Positions 8,563 to 16,945 of a DNA stretch of 64,000 bases are shown here, piece by piece. Position 1 is the stretch's first letter, and every line of letters begins with the position of its first letter. The position numbers and the translations under genes are program-made. The stretch spans positions 1-64,000 of the forward strand of contig DXZW01000027.1 in NCBI GenBank assembly GCA_019419455.1. Reading direction: 5' to 3'. This stretch comes from Collinsella sp. GTDB lineage: Bacteria; Actinomycetota; Coriobacteriia; Coriobacteriales; Coriobacteriaceae. The notes under the pieces were generated by a model. It was not told the DNA's origin and did no database searches. It saw only the letters and a list, made by a program, of their open reading frames with translations.

Positions 8563-9615
8563 ATGCGCGCGTTTACTGTTGAGATGACGCGCCGGGGGTT
8601 TGCCTCGGCGCTTGCCGCGGGTGCGTTGTCGCTTGCGCTGGTTGGCTGTGGTGGCGGGTCTGCCGGTGCCGGGTCCGCCGCGGGCTCGGCTGCCGGCGGG
8701 GCTGCGGGCGCCGCGGGGCCGGTCGAGGTGCACGTCGCCTCGCTCAAGGGCCCGACGTCGATCGGTCTGGTGAGGTTTATGGACCAGGCGGCGAGCGGCG
8801 AGACGGACAACGAGTTCGACTTTGCGATCAACACCGCCGCCGACGAGATCGTGCCCAAGGTCATTCAGGGCGATATCGACATTGCCCTGGTGCCAGCCAA
8901 CGTGGCGAGCGCGCTCTACAACAAGACCGAGGGCGCGGTGCAGGTCATCGACATCAACACGCTGGGCGTGCTGAACGTTGTGACGGGCGATGCGAGTGTG
9001 GCCTCGTTTGGCGACCTGGCGGGTCGCACCGTCTACATGACGGGCAAGGGCACGACGCCGGAGTACGTCATGAACTACCTGCTGGAGCGCGCGGGCCTGA
9101 CCGGCCAGGTGACGCTCGAGTTTAAGAGCGAGCCCACCGAGGTGCTGTCGGCGTTGCTTGCCGATCCGTCTGCCGTGGGCGTGCTGCCGGAGCCGTTCAA
9201 GACCGCTGCTATCGCCAAGAGCGAGGGCAAGCTGTCGGCACCGGTGAGCCTGACCGATGTGTGGGACGAGCTGGCAGGAGACACGGGCTCGCGCTTGCTG
9301 ACGGGTGTGACCGTGGTGCGCCGCGCGTTTGCCGAGGAACATCCCGAGGCCGTGGCGGAATTCCTGAGCTGCCACGAGGCGAGCGTGAAGGCTGTCAATG
9401 CGGCGCCGTCAGACTGGGCGCAGGCCGTGGTCGATGCCGGCATCGTGGACAATGCCAAGATCGCCGAGAAGGCGATTCCCGGGTGCATGCTTGTCTGCCA
9501 GACGGGCAAGGATATGAAGGCGGCACTTAGCGGGTATCTGCAGGTGCTGTCCGACGCGGACGCGAGTGCCGTGGGTGGTAAACTTCCGGCTGACGATTTC
9601 TGCTACTTGGAGTAG
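8563..9615 (+). CDS. ABC transporter substrate-binding lipoprotein
   Basis: A 350-aa exported binding protein. The N-terminus carries a twin arginine (TRRGF) followed by a hydrophobic stretch and a lipobox ending LVGC, so it is predicted to be a Tat- or Sec-exported lipoprotein. A Gly/Ala/Ser linker precedes a periplasmic-binding fold of the SsuA/ThiY/NMT1 type (HVASLKGPTSIGL start, PEPFKTAAIA near residue 210). The ligand cannot be told from sequence. It starts 2 nt after the hydrogenase stop and is followed 3 nt later by its permease-ATPase gene. An overlapping GTG at 8554 is an alternative start. Confidence 0.85.
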   Translation: MRAFTVEMTRRGFASALAAGALSLALVGCGGGSAGAGSAAGSAAGGAAGAAGPVEVHVASLKGPTSIGLVRFMDQAASGETDNEFDFAINTAADEIVPKVIQGDIDIALVPANVASALYNKTEGAVQVIDINTLGVLNVVTGDASVASFGDLAGRTVYMTGKGTTPEYVMNYLLERAGLTGQVTLEFKSEPTEVLSALLADPSAVGVLPEPFKTAAIAKSEGKLSAPVSLTDVWDELAGDTGSRLLTGVTVVRRAFAEEHPEAVAEFLSCHEASVKAVNAAPSDWAQAVVDAGIVDNAKIAEKAIPGCMLVCQTGKDMKAALSGYLQVLSDADASAVGGKLPADDFCYLE

Positions 9616-9618
9616 CCC

Positions 9619-10995
9619 GTGCGTGCGTTTGCTCGACAAATGACAGAGCGTATGAAGGCGGTGGCGGCAGCAGGTGCCGTCGCCGCCTTTTGGCTTGCCG
9701 TGTGGATCTTTGCGGCGTCGCTGGTGGCGCAGCCGCTGATCTTGCCGGGGCCGGGTGCTGTTGCCTTGGCGCTTCTGCGCCTGGTGTGCGATGGCGGTAC
9801 CTGGGCGATTTTGGCGGGCTCGGGCGCGCGGATACTGGGCGGGCTGGCGCTTGCCGCGGTGTGTGGTGGTGTGCTTGCCGGGATTTCGTCACGTTCGCGG
9901 GCGTTTGCGCACCTGGTGGCTCCGGCGCTGTCGTTTGTAAAGGCGACACCGGTCGCCTGCGTGGTGGTCCTGTTGCTAATCTGGCTGGGGTCGGCGCGCG
10001 TGAGCATCGCGGCAGTCTTTTTGATGGCGCTGCCGGGCGTTTATTTCTCACTGGTCGAGGGTCTGGCGCAAGTGGACAAACCGCTGGAGCAGATGTTTCG
10101 CCTGCATGGCGTACGGGGTTGGCGCCTGTTTTGCGCCCATACCTGGCGCGAAGTTCTACCGTTTGTGCTTTCGTGCGCGCAGTCGGTGATCGGCATGAGC
10201 TGGAAGGCCGGCGTGGCAGCCGAGCTCATCGGCATGGCGGTGGGCACCGTGGGTGAGCGCATCTATCAGGCGAAGCTTTTGATCGAGACGGCTGATCTGC
10301 TGGCGTGGACCGTGCTGGTCGTTGCCGCCTCGTGGGCGTGTGAGCGCGTGCTGGTGTGGCTGCTGCGGGTTTCGGGACCCGTGGCGTGGCGCGTGGCCGT
10401 GCGGGCGCATGGACGCGGCGCTCGCGGGCGTGCGGGGGCTGCCGGGGGCGGCGCTGCGGCGGAGCTTGCGCTCGCCGTGGGCGAGCGGGCGCCCTGGGCT
10501 CCGGCGCTCGACGGACTGACACTCTGCGTGCCCGCCGGTGGGCGCGCCTGCGTGATGGGCACCTCGGGTGTGGGCAAGTCGACGTTGCTTGCGCTGGCTG
10601 CGGGGGAGTGCGCGCCGTGCTCCATGGTGTTTCAGGACGCGCGCTTGGTTGAGGACGTTTCGGCCTTGGAAAACGTGCTGGTGTGCGCCGACGCGCGCGT
10701 GGACGTCTCGAGTGCCGCGGCCCTGCTGCGCCTGTTGGTACCGGGGATCGATGTGCATGCTCGCGTGGCCGAGCTCTCGGGTGGGCAGCGTCGTCGCGTC
10801 GAGATTGCCCGAGCACTGCTGTGCCCGGGCGGCGCGGTGATTCTGGACGAGCCCTTTACCGGCCTGGATGTCGTCGCGCGCGATGTGTGCGCCGAGGTCG
10901 TGCTCGATCTGCTCGACGGTCGCACGCTCCTACTCGCCACACACGACGCCTCCGACGCTCAGGCCCTCGATATCTCGGACATCATCACGCTCTAA
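9619..10995 (+). CDS. Fused ABC permease and ATPase
   Basis: A single 458-aa chain joining two normally separate subunits. Residues 1-260 are a hydrophobic SsuC-type permease with the EAA-like segment around FRLHGVRGWRLF. After an Ala/Gly-rich linker, residues about 285-458 form a compact ABC ATPase: Walker A GTSGVGKST, Q-loop VFQD, signature LSGGQRRR, Walker B VILDEPFTGLD and H-loop ATHD. The nucleotide-binding domain is about 175 aa, clearly shorter than usual, with the helical subdomain compressed, though every catalytic motif remains. It starts at GTG 9619 with GGAG upstream. Together with the upstream lipoprotein it forms a two-gene importer. Confidence 0.88.
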   Translation: MRAFARQMTERMKAVAAAGAVAAFWLAVWIFAASLVAQPLILPGPGAVALALLRLVCDGGTWAILAGSGARILGGLALAAVCGGVLAGISSRSRAFAHLVAPALSFVKATPVACVVVLLLIWLGSARVSIAAVFLMALPGVYFSLVEGLAQVDKPLEQMFRLHGVRGWRLFCAHTWREVLPFVLSCAQSVIGMSWKAGVAAELIGMAVGTVGERIYQAKLLIETADLLAWTVLVVAASWACERVLVWLLRVSGPVAWRVAVRAHGRGARGRAGAAGGGAAAELALAVGERAPWAPALDGLTLCVPAGGRACVMGTSGVGKSTLLALAAGECAPCSMVFQDARLVEDVSALENVLVCADARVDVSSAAALLRLLVPGIDVHARVAELSGGQRRRVEIARALLCPGGAVILDEPFTGLDVVARDVCAEVVLDLLDGRTLLLATHDASDAQALDISDIITL

Positions 10996-11051
10996 ATACT
11001 AACTTAGCAACAAAATGATCCGTTTTTCTCCGTCCCCATGGGGTCGGGTGT

Positions 11052-11096
11052 GGTATTCTATCTGCGGGGTAATACTTAGGAATACCAAGTAATACC
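11052..11096 (+). promoter_or_regulatory. Overlapping dyads upstream of the DinJ-like gene
   Basis: GGTATTC (11052-11058) is inverted as GAATACC (11080-11086). GGTAATACTT (11069-11078) is inverted with one mismatch as AAGTAATACC (11087-11096). Such palindromes are typical autoregulatory operators of RelB/DinJ antitoxins. The TATTCT and TAATAC elements inside could serve as -10 boxes. Confidence 0.45.
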
Positions 11097-11210
11097 AACG
11101 CCGCAGAAACAAACTCCGGATGCGGGCCAATCGGGTTGCCTTCACAGCCCGTCGCCCAGCCGCGTGGCCCGCATCTATCCGCACCACCGTCGTTTCAAAA
11201 AGGAAGCGCC

Positions 11211-11432
11211 ATGGCAGAACACATGACCCCGGTTGTCGCGAAGGTCTTGCCCGAGGAAAAGGCGGCCTTCGCGGCGGCAACCCAGCTCGTGGGCACCACG
11301 CCGTCCAACGCCATTCGCATGTTCATCGCCGCGTTCAATCGCTGCGGCACCTTCCCGTTCGACATCTCGCCCAACGGGGCCTTTGGCAAAGACTGTCCCC
11401 AACAACTAGTCGTTGAAGAACGTCCCCAATGA
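11211..11432 (+). CDS. RelB/DinJ-family antitoxin, orphan
   Basis: A 73-aa protein whose core (TTPSNAIRMFI followed by GTFPFDI) matches the ribbon-helix-helix plus hydrophobic tail of DinJ/RelB antitoxins, which bind DNA as dimers and neutralise a RelE/YafQ ribonuclease. The start at 11211 has AAAAAGGAAG upstream. No RelE/YafQ-like ORF follows; the next gene is a CPBP protease. The last ~15 codons are encoded within a repeat and terminator-like sequence, so the native 3' end and toxin gene may have been lost. It may be a solitary regulator. Confidence 0.75.
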   Translation: MAEHMTPVVAKVLPEEKAAFAAATQLVGTTPSNAIRMFIAAFNRCGTFPFDISPNGAFGKDCPQQLVVEERPQ

Positions 11433-11453
11433 CTAGTCGTTGGGGACGTTCTT
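11416..11453 (+). repeat. Inverted repeat overlapping the antitoxin stop codon
   Basis: AAGAACGTCCCCAA (11416-11429) is perfectly inverted at 11440-11453. The loop contains the palindrome GACTAGTC and the antitoxin TGA stop. Related ACTAGTCGTTG words occur at 11405 and 11433. It is probably both a terminator and a member of a dispersed intergenic repeat family with GGGGAC cores. Confidence 0.65.
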
Positions 11454-11482
11454 AAATGACTAGCTGTCGGGAGGAGGTTGGC

Positions 11483-12394
11483 ATGCTCAATGCGATGATT
11501 TGGGCGCTTGCCTGTTTTGGCGTCGTCGCTGCCGATATCGCCCTGAGTGTGGTTTTGTTCTCCGCTCTGGGCGTCGCATCGGTGTTCATGGGCTTTTCGA
11601 TTGACGACCTCGATATTCAATTGCTTCAGGCTGCCGCGCAGATGGCATCGTTTTTAATGGCGCTGCTGTGGTGGCGTTATCTGTGGCCGCGTTCGTTTAT
11701 GGCACGCCGGCAAAGCGCGCATCCGCTCGGCGGGGGAGCGCGTGGGGCGTGGAAGCGCATCGTCTGCGTTATCGTGATTGGCCTTGCCCTGCAGGTGGTC
11801 GTTGGCTACGTGACCGACGCCGTGCTGTCGCTGTTGCCCGAGGCCGCGGCCGACTACAGCGAACTTGTCGAGGAGACGGGCATGGGTGACACGAGCTATC
11901 TGGCCGTCCTGACCACGGTGCTCGGCGCTCCGTTTTGCGAGGAGCTGCTGGTGCGCGGTATCATTTTTGAGTTTTCGCTCCGAGCGTTTAATCCGCAGTG
12001 CCGCCCACTTTGGAAGCGCCGGCGTCGTGCGGGTGCGCAGGACGGCGCCATGGTGCCCTGGGCGGCCCCGAGCACGTGGGGTATCGCCGCGGCGGTCGTG
12101 CTGCAGGCGGCGATCTTCGGTTTTATGCACATGAACTGGGTGCAGGGCTGCTATGCGGGCGCTGCCGGCCTCATTTTTGGCTGGGTGCTCGTGACGACCG
12201 GGAAGCTCCGCTACACGATCCTGCTGCACTTTGCCTTTAATGCCGGGTCGTATCTCATGACGTTGCTCTGGTTTGTGAACACGCCGTTCGACGTGGTAAT
12301 CACGGTCACCATCGCCGGCATCATCCTCGTGGAGGCGATGCGCTCACTGCGCCACGCATGCGAGATGGGCATAGTGACAGCACCGCTGCCCTAA
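11483..12394 (+). CDS. CPBP (CAAX-type/Abi) intramembrane metalloprotease
   Basis: A 303-aa polytopic membrane protein with the CPBP protease signatures: the glutamate pair in CEELLVRG, the histidine in FGFMHMNW and the distal HFAFN motif. Family members are intramembrane endopeptidases related to Rce1 and in bacteria are often linked to bacteriocin self-immunity or membrane signalling; the substrate here is unknown. AGGAGG precedes the start at 11483. The 3' end overlaps the convergent YgiQ gene by 4 bp. Confidence 0.88.
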   Translation: MLNAMIWALACFGVVAADIALSVVLFSALGVASVFMGFSIDDLDIQLLQAAAQMASFLMALLWWRYLWPRSFMARRQSAHPLGGGARGAWKRIVCVIVIGLALQVVVGYVTDAVLSLLPEAAADYSELVEETGMGDTSYLAVLTTVLGAPFCEELLVRGIIFEFSLRAFNPQCRPLWKRRRRAGAQDGAMVPWAAPSTWGIAAAVVLQAAIFGFMHMNWVQGCYAGAAGLIFGWVLVTTGKLRYTILLHFAFNAGSYLMTLLWFVNTPFDVVITVTIAGIILVEAMRSLRHACEMGIVTAPLP

Positions 12395-14538
12395 TTGCGG
12401 CGTCCGCCTCCGTTGGCGCCCTGACGCCCCTGAGCTGCACGGTTGCGGCCGGCGGTGTTCTGCGCACGCGACATGCCGCCGTGCCCCTTGCTGCCCTTGG
12501 GGCCCTTGCCGGCGCCACCGTGGGCCTTGCCGCCCTTCTTGCCGGTGCCATGCCCGCCGCCGGCAGAGGTCTCGCCCGGGCGTGGCGGCACGGGGCGAAT
12601 CAGGCAATGCTTGGTGTAGCCGATCAGATCGCGACGGCCAGCCTTTTCCAGTGCCTCGCGCACGAGCTTGTAGTTCTCGGGCTTGCGATATTGGATGAGC
12701 GCGCGCTGCATGGCCTTCTCGTGCGGGTCGCGCGCCACATAGATTGGCTGCATGGTGCGCGGGTCAACGCCGGTGTAGTACATGCAGGTCGACATGGTCG
12801 ACGGCGTGGGGTAGAAGTCCTGCACCTGCTCGGGCATGTAGCCCATGTCGCGCACAGCCTCGGCAAGCTCCACCGCTTCCTTCATCGTCGAGCCGGGATG
12901 GCTCGAGATCAGATACGGCACCACGTACTGCTTGAGTCCGTATTCACGGTTTAAGCGCTCAAATTTGCGGCAGAACGCATCGTAGACGGCGCGGCTCGGC
13001 TTGCCCATCACGGACAGCACCGCGTCGCTCACGTGCTCGGGCGCTACGCGCAGCTGGCCCGAAACGTGATGCTCCAGCAGCTCGCGCAAAAACTCGTCCG
13101 AGGCATCGGCCATGGTGTAGTCAAAGCGGATGCCGCTGCGCACGAAGACCTTCTTGACGCCCGGCAGCTGGCGCAGGTCGCGCAGCAGCTGCGTGTAGCC
13201 GCTCTCATCGACCACCATGTTCTTGCACACGCTCGGCCACAGACAGCGCTTGTTCTTGCACACGCCGTGCTTGAGCTGTTTGTCGCAGGCGGGACGGCTA
13301 AAGTTGGCCGTCGGTCCGCCCACGTCGTTGATGTAGCCCTTAAACTCGGGGTCGCGCGTGAGCAGCTCGGCCTCGCGCATGATCGAGTCGTGGCTGCGCA
13401 TCTGCAGCACGCGGCCCTGGTGGAAGGTGAGCGCGCAAAACGAGCACTCGCCAAAGCAGCCGCGGTTGGAGCTAATGGAAAACTTGATCTCGGCAAAGGC
13501 CGGCACGCCGCCCGCCGCGTCGTAGTCGGGATGCCAATCGCGTGCGTAGGGGAGCTCGGCCACCTCGTCCATCTCGTCGGTGGTGAGCGTCGCCGACGGC
13601 GGGTTCTGTACCACATAGACGCTGTTGGGGTAGGGTTCTACCAGGCGATGCCCGGTGATGGGATCCATGTTCTGCTGCTGCACGTTAAAGCTGCGGGCGT
13701 AGTTGAGCTTGTCGGCAGCAAGGTCGTCCCAGCTGGGCAGCAGGTCGTAGTCGTAGACCTCGTCGAGCGAGTTGGTACGGTAGACGGTGCCGTTGATATA
13801 GGTGATTTGGTCGACGGGCAGGCCCGCGTCGAGCGCGTCGGCGATCTCGACGATCGCGTGCTCGCCCATGCCGTAGATGAGGATGTCGGCGCCCGAGTCG
13901 AGCAGCACCGAGCGCTTGAGCTTATCCTGCCAGTAGTCGTAGTGGGCCAGACGACGCAGGCTCGCCTCGATGCCGCCGATGATGATGGGCGCGTCCTTGA
14001 ACGTTTGGCGGATGAGGTTGCCGTAGACCGTGACGGCGCGGTTGGGGCGGTGCCCCTCTTTACCGCCAGGGGTGTAGGCATCGGTGTGGCGACGATGCTT
14101 GGTCACCGAGTAGTGGTTGACCATGGAGTCCATGTTGCCGGCACTGACGAGAAAGCCCAGGCGCGGCTCGCCGAGCACGGTGATGCTGGCGGGGTCGGTC
14201 CAGTCGGGCTGACAGATAATGCCCACTTTGTAGCCGTGCGCGTCGAGCACGCGGCTGACGATGGCCATGCCAAAGCTGGGATGGTCCACGTAGGCGTCGC
14301 CGCAAATATAAACAAAATCGCACTGGTCCCAGCCACGCGCGTCCATGTCGGCGCGACTGACGGGGAGGAACTTATCGCGGCCCGGGCGCCAGGGACGGGC
14401 CGGCGCCGCCTGGGTGTGCGCGGCCCGGGTGGCAGGGGCGGCCGTGACCTGCGCCTTACCGCCGCGCTTTTGCTGCTGGCCCTGTTTGCCCTGCTGACTG
14501 CGCTGGTTATTCTGAGCGTGCTGAGGCTTTTTTGCCAC
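12391..14538 (-). CDS. YgiQ-family radical SAM protein
   Basis: A 715-aa YgiQ/UPF0313 protein. The conserved N-terminal block is MDARGWDQCDFVYICGDAY at about residue 53. The radical-SAM cysteines are in RGCFGECSFCA, and two further conserved Cys-rich stretches follow. The reaction of this family is unknown. GTG at 14538 is chosen because GGGAGG lies just upstream and the longer reading frame runs into non-conserved sequence. Both ends are strongly basic and low in complexity: a Gln/Lys-rich first 50 residues and a Gly/Lys/Arg-rich tail after the conserved domain, suggesting nucleic-acid or ribosome contact. Confidence 0.88.
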   Translation of the reverse strand: MAKKPQHAQNNQRSQQGKQGQQQKRGGKAQVTAAPATRAAHTQAAPARPWRPGRDKFLPVSRADMDARGWDQCDFVYICGDAYVDHPSFGMAIVSRVLDAHGYKVGIICQPDWTDPASITVLGEPRLGFLVSAGNMDSMVNHYSVTKHRRHTDAYTPGGKEGHRPNRAVTVYGNLIRQTFKDAPIIIGGIEASLRRLAHYDYWQDKLKRSVLLDSGADILIYGMGEHAIVEIADALDAGLPVDQITYINGTVYRTNSLDEVYDYDLLPSWDDLAADKLNYARSFNVQQQNMDPITGHRLVEPYPNSVYVVQNPPSATLTTDEMDEVAELPYARDWHPDYDAAGGVPAFAEIKFSISSNRGCFGECSFCALTFHQGRVLQMRSHDSIMREAELLTRDPEFKGYINDVGGPTANFSRPACDKQLKHGVCKNKRCLWPSVCKNMVVDESGYTQLLRDLRQLPGVKKVFVRSGIRFDYTMADASDEFLRELLEHHVSGQLRVAPEHVSDAVLSVMGKPSRAVYDAFCRKFERLNREYGLKQYVVPYLISSHPGSTMKEAVELAEAVRDMGYMPEQVQDFYPTPSTMSTCMYYTGVDPRTMQPIYVARDPHEKAMQRALIQYRKPENYKLVREALEKAGRRDLIGYTKHCLIRPVPPRPGETSAGGGHGTGKKGGKAHGGAGKGPKGSKGHGGMSRAQNTAGRNRAAQGRQGANGGGRRN

Positions 14539-14788
14539 GATCCCTCCCGGTGTCTGTATGCTGCACGTAATTGTAGCCAGTCTTTTTGGGACGGGGCTAA
14601 AAAGACTGGTGGAGTACACGAGGCGTTTGGTGTCGACGTCGCGCCCGTCGTTTGTTTCCAGACTGTGTATCTGCGCGTTGGAGGACGTGTCTCGCGCGCA
14701 CGTCATGTTGTCAATGGGTTACAGTATGAACGGCGGCTATATTTCCGCCAACGCACGAGAGAGTCGTCAACAAGGAGGATGCACGACG

Positions 14789-15505
14789 ATGCAGCGTGCC
14801 AAGCAGATATCTGAGTCCATCGAGCTGGGCATCATCTTGGCGCTCGCCGGTGGCTTTATGGATGTGTATTCGTACATTGGGCGCGACCATGTTTTCGCCA
14901 ACGCGCAGACGGGCAACATCCTGCTGGTGGGCGTGAGTATCTCGGAGGGCAATTGGGCACTTGCGGGGCGTTACTTCTTCCCTGTGGTTTCGTTTGCTGT
15001 GGGCATTATGCTTGCCGACCTGGTACACGAGCGTTTTGGCAGCGTGATTCACTGGCGCCAGGTGACGGTGTTCTTTGAAGCCGTCATCTTGCTGGGCGTG
15101 AGTTTTATTCCCGGTGGCGATTTCAACCTGCTCGCCAACTGCCTTACCTCGTTTGCCTGCGGTATGCAGGTCGAGAGTTTCCGCAAGATTCATGGACACG
15201 GCATCGCCACGACCATGTGTATCGGCAACCTGCGCAACGCGCTGCAAAACGTGGACGACTACATCATTACTCACAAGCGCGGCTTTTTGGAAAACGGCCT
15301 GCTGTATTTTGGCGTGATTTTCACCTTTGTGTTTGGCGCCGTGCTGGGCAATTGGTGTATTGAGCGCATGGGTCTGCATGCCATCGTCGTGGCGAGCGTG
15401 CTGCTGTTCGTGGCGTTTGCAATCATGTTCATCGACCGCGAGCGCGACCTGCGTTTTCGCTGGAAGCTTGCGGCCGAGGCTTGGAAAGAGGGCTGTCGAA
15501 AGTAA
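14789..15505 (+). CDS. YoaK/DUF1275 membrane protein
   Basis: A 238-aa integral membrane protein with about six hydrophobic segments. The DUF1275 hallmarks are GGFMDVYSYI near the start and ANAQTGNILL at about residue 40. Members are of unknown function and have been suggested to be transporters. AAGGAGG precedes ATG 14789. It is monocistronic: a strong terminator follows 5 nt after the stop. Confidence 0.85.
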   Translation: MQRAKQISESIELGIILALAGGFMDVYSYIGRDHVFANAQTGNILLVGVSISEGNWALAGRYFFPVVSFAVGIMLADLVHERFGSVIHWRQVTVFFEAVILLGVSFIPGGDFNLLANCLTSFACGMQVESFRKIHGHGIATTMCIGNLRNALQNVDDYIITHKRGFLENGLLYFGVIFTFVFGAVLGNWCIERMGLHAIVVASVLLFVAFAIMFIDRERDLRFRWKLAAEAWKEGCRK

Positions 15506-15510
15506 CCGAA

Positions 15511-15547
15511 TGCGGCAAAGGGGTTGTCCCTTTGCCGCAATATTTTT
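15511..15547 (+). terminator. Intrinsic terminator of the YoaK gene
   Basis: A 12-bp stem (15511-15522 with 15528-15539), 5-nt loop and the tail ATATTTTT. Confidence 0.85.
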
Positions 15548-15560
15548 CATCTTATGTTGA

Positions 15561-15610
15561 AACGCTTTAAATTTTTGCAGTTCTCACGAGTATTTTGTTT
15601 CAAAAGCGTT
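15561..15610 (+). promoter_or_regulatory. Possible fucO operator
   Basis: AACGCTTT (15561-15568) is inverted as AAAGCGTT (15603-15610), 60 nt before the fucO start, in an AT-rich stretch that must hold the promoter. TTTCAAAAGCG-type dyads resemble LacI- or GntR-family operators. No regulator gene is adjacent. Confidence 0.3.
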
Positions 15611-15669
15611 AGGATGAGATTCATAGCGTGGAGCGTAATGGGTGCCCCGCACACGATGGGAGGCTATCA

Positions 15670-16836
15670 ATGGCTAATCGTTTCGTTCTTAACACCATTT
15701 CTTATCATGGTTCTGGCGCCATCAAGGAGATCCCCGGCGAGCTCCAGCGTCGTGGTTACAAGAAGATTTTCGTCTGCTCCGATCCCGACCTGGTCAAGTT
15801 TGGCGTTACCGCTAAGGTGACCGACGAGCTCGACGCCGCCGGCATCGCTTGGAGCCTCTACTCCGAGATTAAGCCCAACCCCACCATCCAGAACGTCAAG
15901 GACGGCGTCGAGGCCTTCAAGGCCGCCGAGGCTGACGCTATCGTAACCATCGGTGGCGGCTCCTCCATGGACACCGCTAAGGCCATTGGCATCATCATCA
16001 ACAACCCCGAGTTTGCCGATGTCCGCAGCCTCGAGGGCGTTGCTCCCACTAAGAACCACGCCGTGTTTACCATCGCTGTGCCGACGACCGCCGGTACCGC
16101 TGCCGAGGTGACCATCAACTACGTCATCACCGACCCCGAGAAGGTCCGCAAGTTCGTGTGCGTCGACACCAACGACGCCCCCGAGGTCGCCGTCGTCGAC
16201 CCCGATATGATGGCTTCCATGCCCGCCGGCCTGACCGCTTCTACCGGCATGGATGCTCTGACCCACGCCATCGAGGGCTACACCACCAAGGGTGCTTGGG
16301 AGCTCTCCGACATGTTCCACTTTGAGGCCATTAAGCTGATCAGCGAGAACCTGCGCGACTCCGTTGCCGAGGCCAAGTCTGGTCAGCCCGGCTCCGGCCG
16401 CGAGGGTATGGCTCTTGGCCAGTATGTCGCCGGCATGGGCTTCTCCAACGTCGGCCTGGGCATCGACCATGCCATGGCTCACACCCTGTCTGCCCACTAC
16501 GACACTCCGCACGGCGTCGCTTGCGCCATGCTGCTGCCGATCGCCATGGAGTTCAACAAGCCGGTTTGCGCTGAGCGCCTGGCCAAGGTTGCCGTCGCCA
16601 TGGGCGTTGACACCACGGGCATGAGCACCGACGAGGCCGCCGACGCCGCCATCGCCGCCGTCAAGCAGCTTTCCGCCGACGTCAACATCCCGCACGTCTG
16701 CGAGGCCATGAAGGCTGACGAGATTGAGGTCCTGGCCAAGGACGCCATGGCCGACGCCTGCTTCCCGGGCAACCCGCGCGAGGCAACGCTTGACGACGTC
16801 ATCGAGCTCTTCAAGAAGATCTGCCCGGCTGCTTAA
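15670..16836 (+). CDS. fucO: Iron-containing alcohol dehydrogenase, lactaldehyde reductase-like
   Basis: A 388-aa group III Fe-dependent alcohol dehydrogenase. It shows the NAD-binding GGGSSMDTAK (about residue 97), TTAGTAAEVT, and the metal ligands in TGMDALTHAIE, DHAMAH and DTPHG. Spacing and sequence are closest to FucO, which reduces lactaldehyde to 1,2-propanediol; 1,3-propanediol or ethanol dehydrogenases are alternatives. GGGAGG precedes the start at 15670. Codon use is strongly biased, as in highly expressed genes. Its own terminator has been split by the IS3-family insertion just downstream. Confidence 0.88.
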   Translation: MANRFVLNTISYHGSGAIKEIPGELQRRGYKKIFVCSDPDLVKFGVTAKVTDELDAAGIAWSLYSEIKPNPTIQNVKDGVEAFKAAEADAIVTIGGGSSMDTAKAIGIIINNPEFADVRSLEGVAPTKNHAVFTIAVPTTAGTAAEVTINYVITDPEKVRKFVCVDTNDAPEVAVVDPDMMASMPAGLTASTGMDALTHAIEGYTTKGAWELSDMFHFEAIKLISENLRDSVAEAKSGQPGSGREGMALGQYVAGMGFSNVGLGIDHAMAHTLSAHYDTPHGVACAMLLPIAMEFNKPVCAERLAKVAVAMGVDTTGMSTDEAADAAIAAVKQLSADVNIPHVCEAMKADEIEVLAKDAMADACFPGNPREATLDDVIELFKKICPAA

Positions 16837-16945
16837 CCTGGTTCGGCGGGCCCCGCCCGTTAGCCCCAGAATCGTCCTCGGACATGTCGGAGGCCCCGCT
16901 GCGCACTTGAACTGCGTCCCAAATCTTGGACGCCCTAAATAGCGA

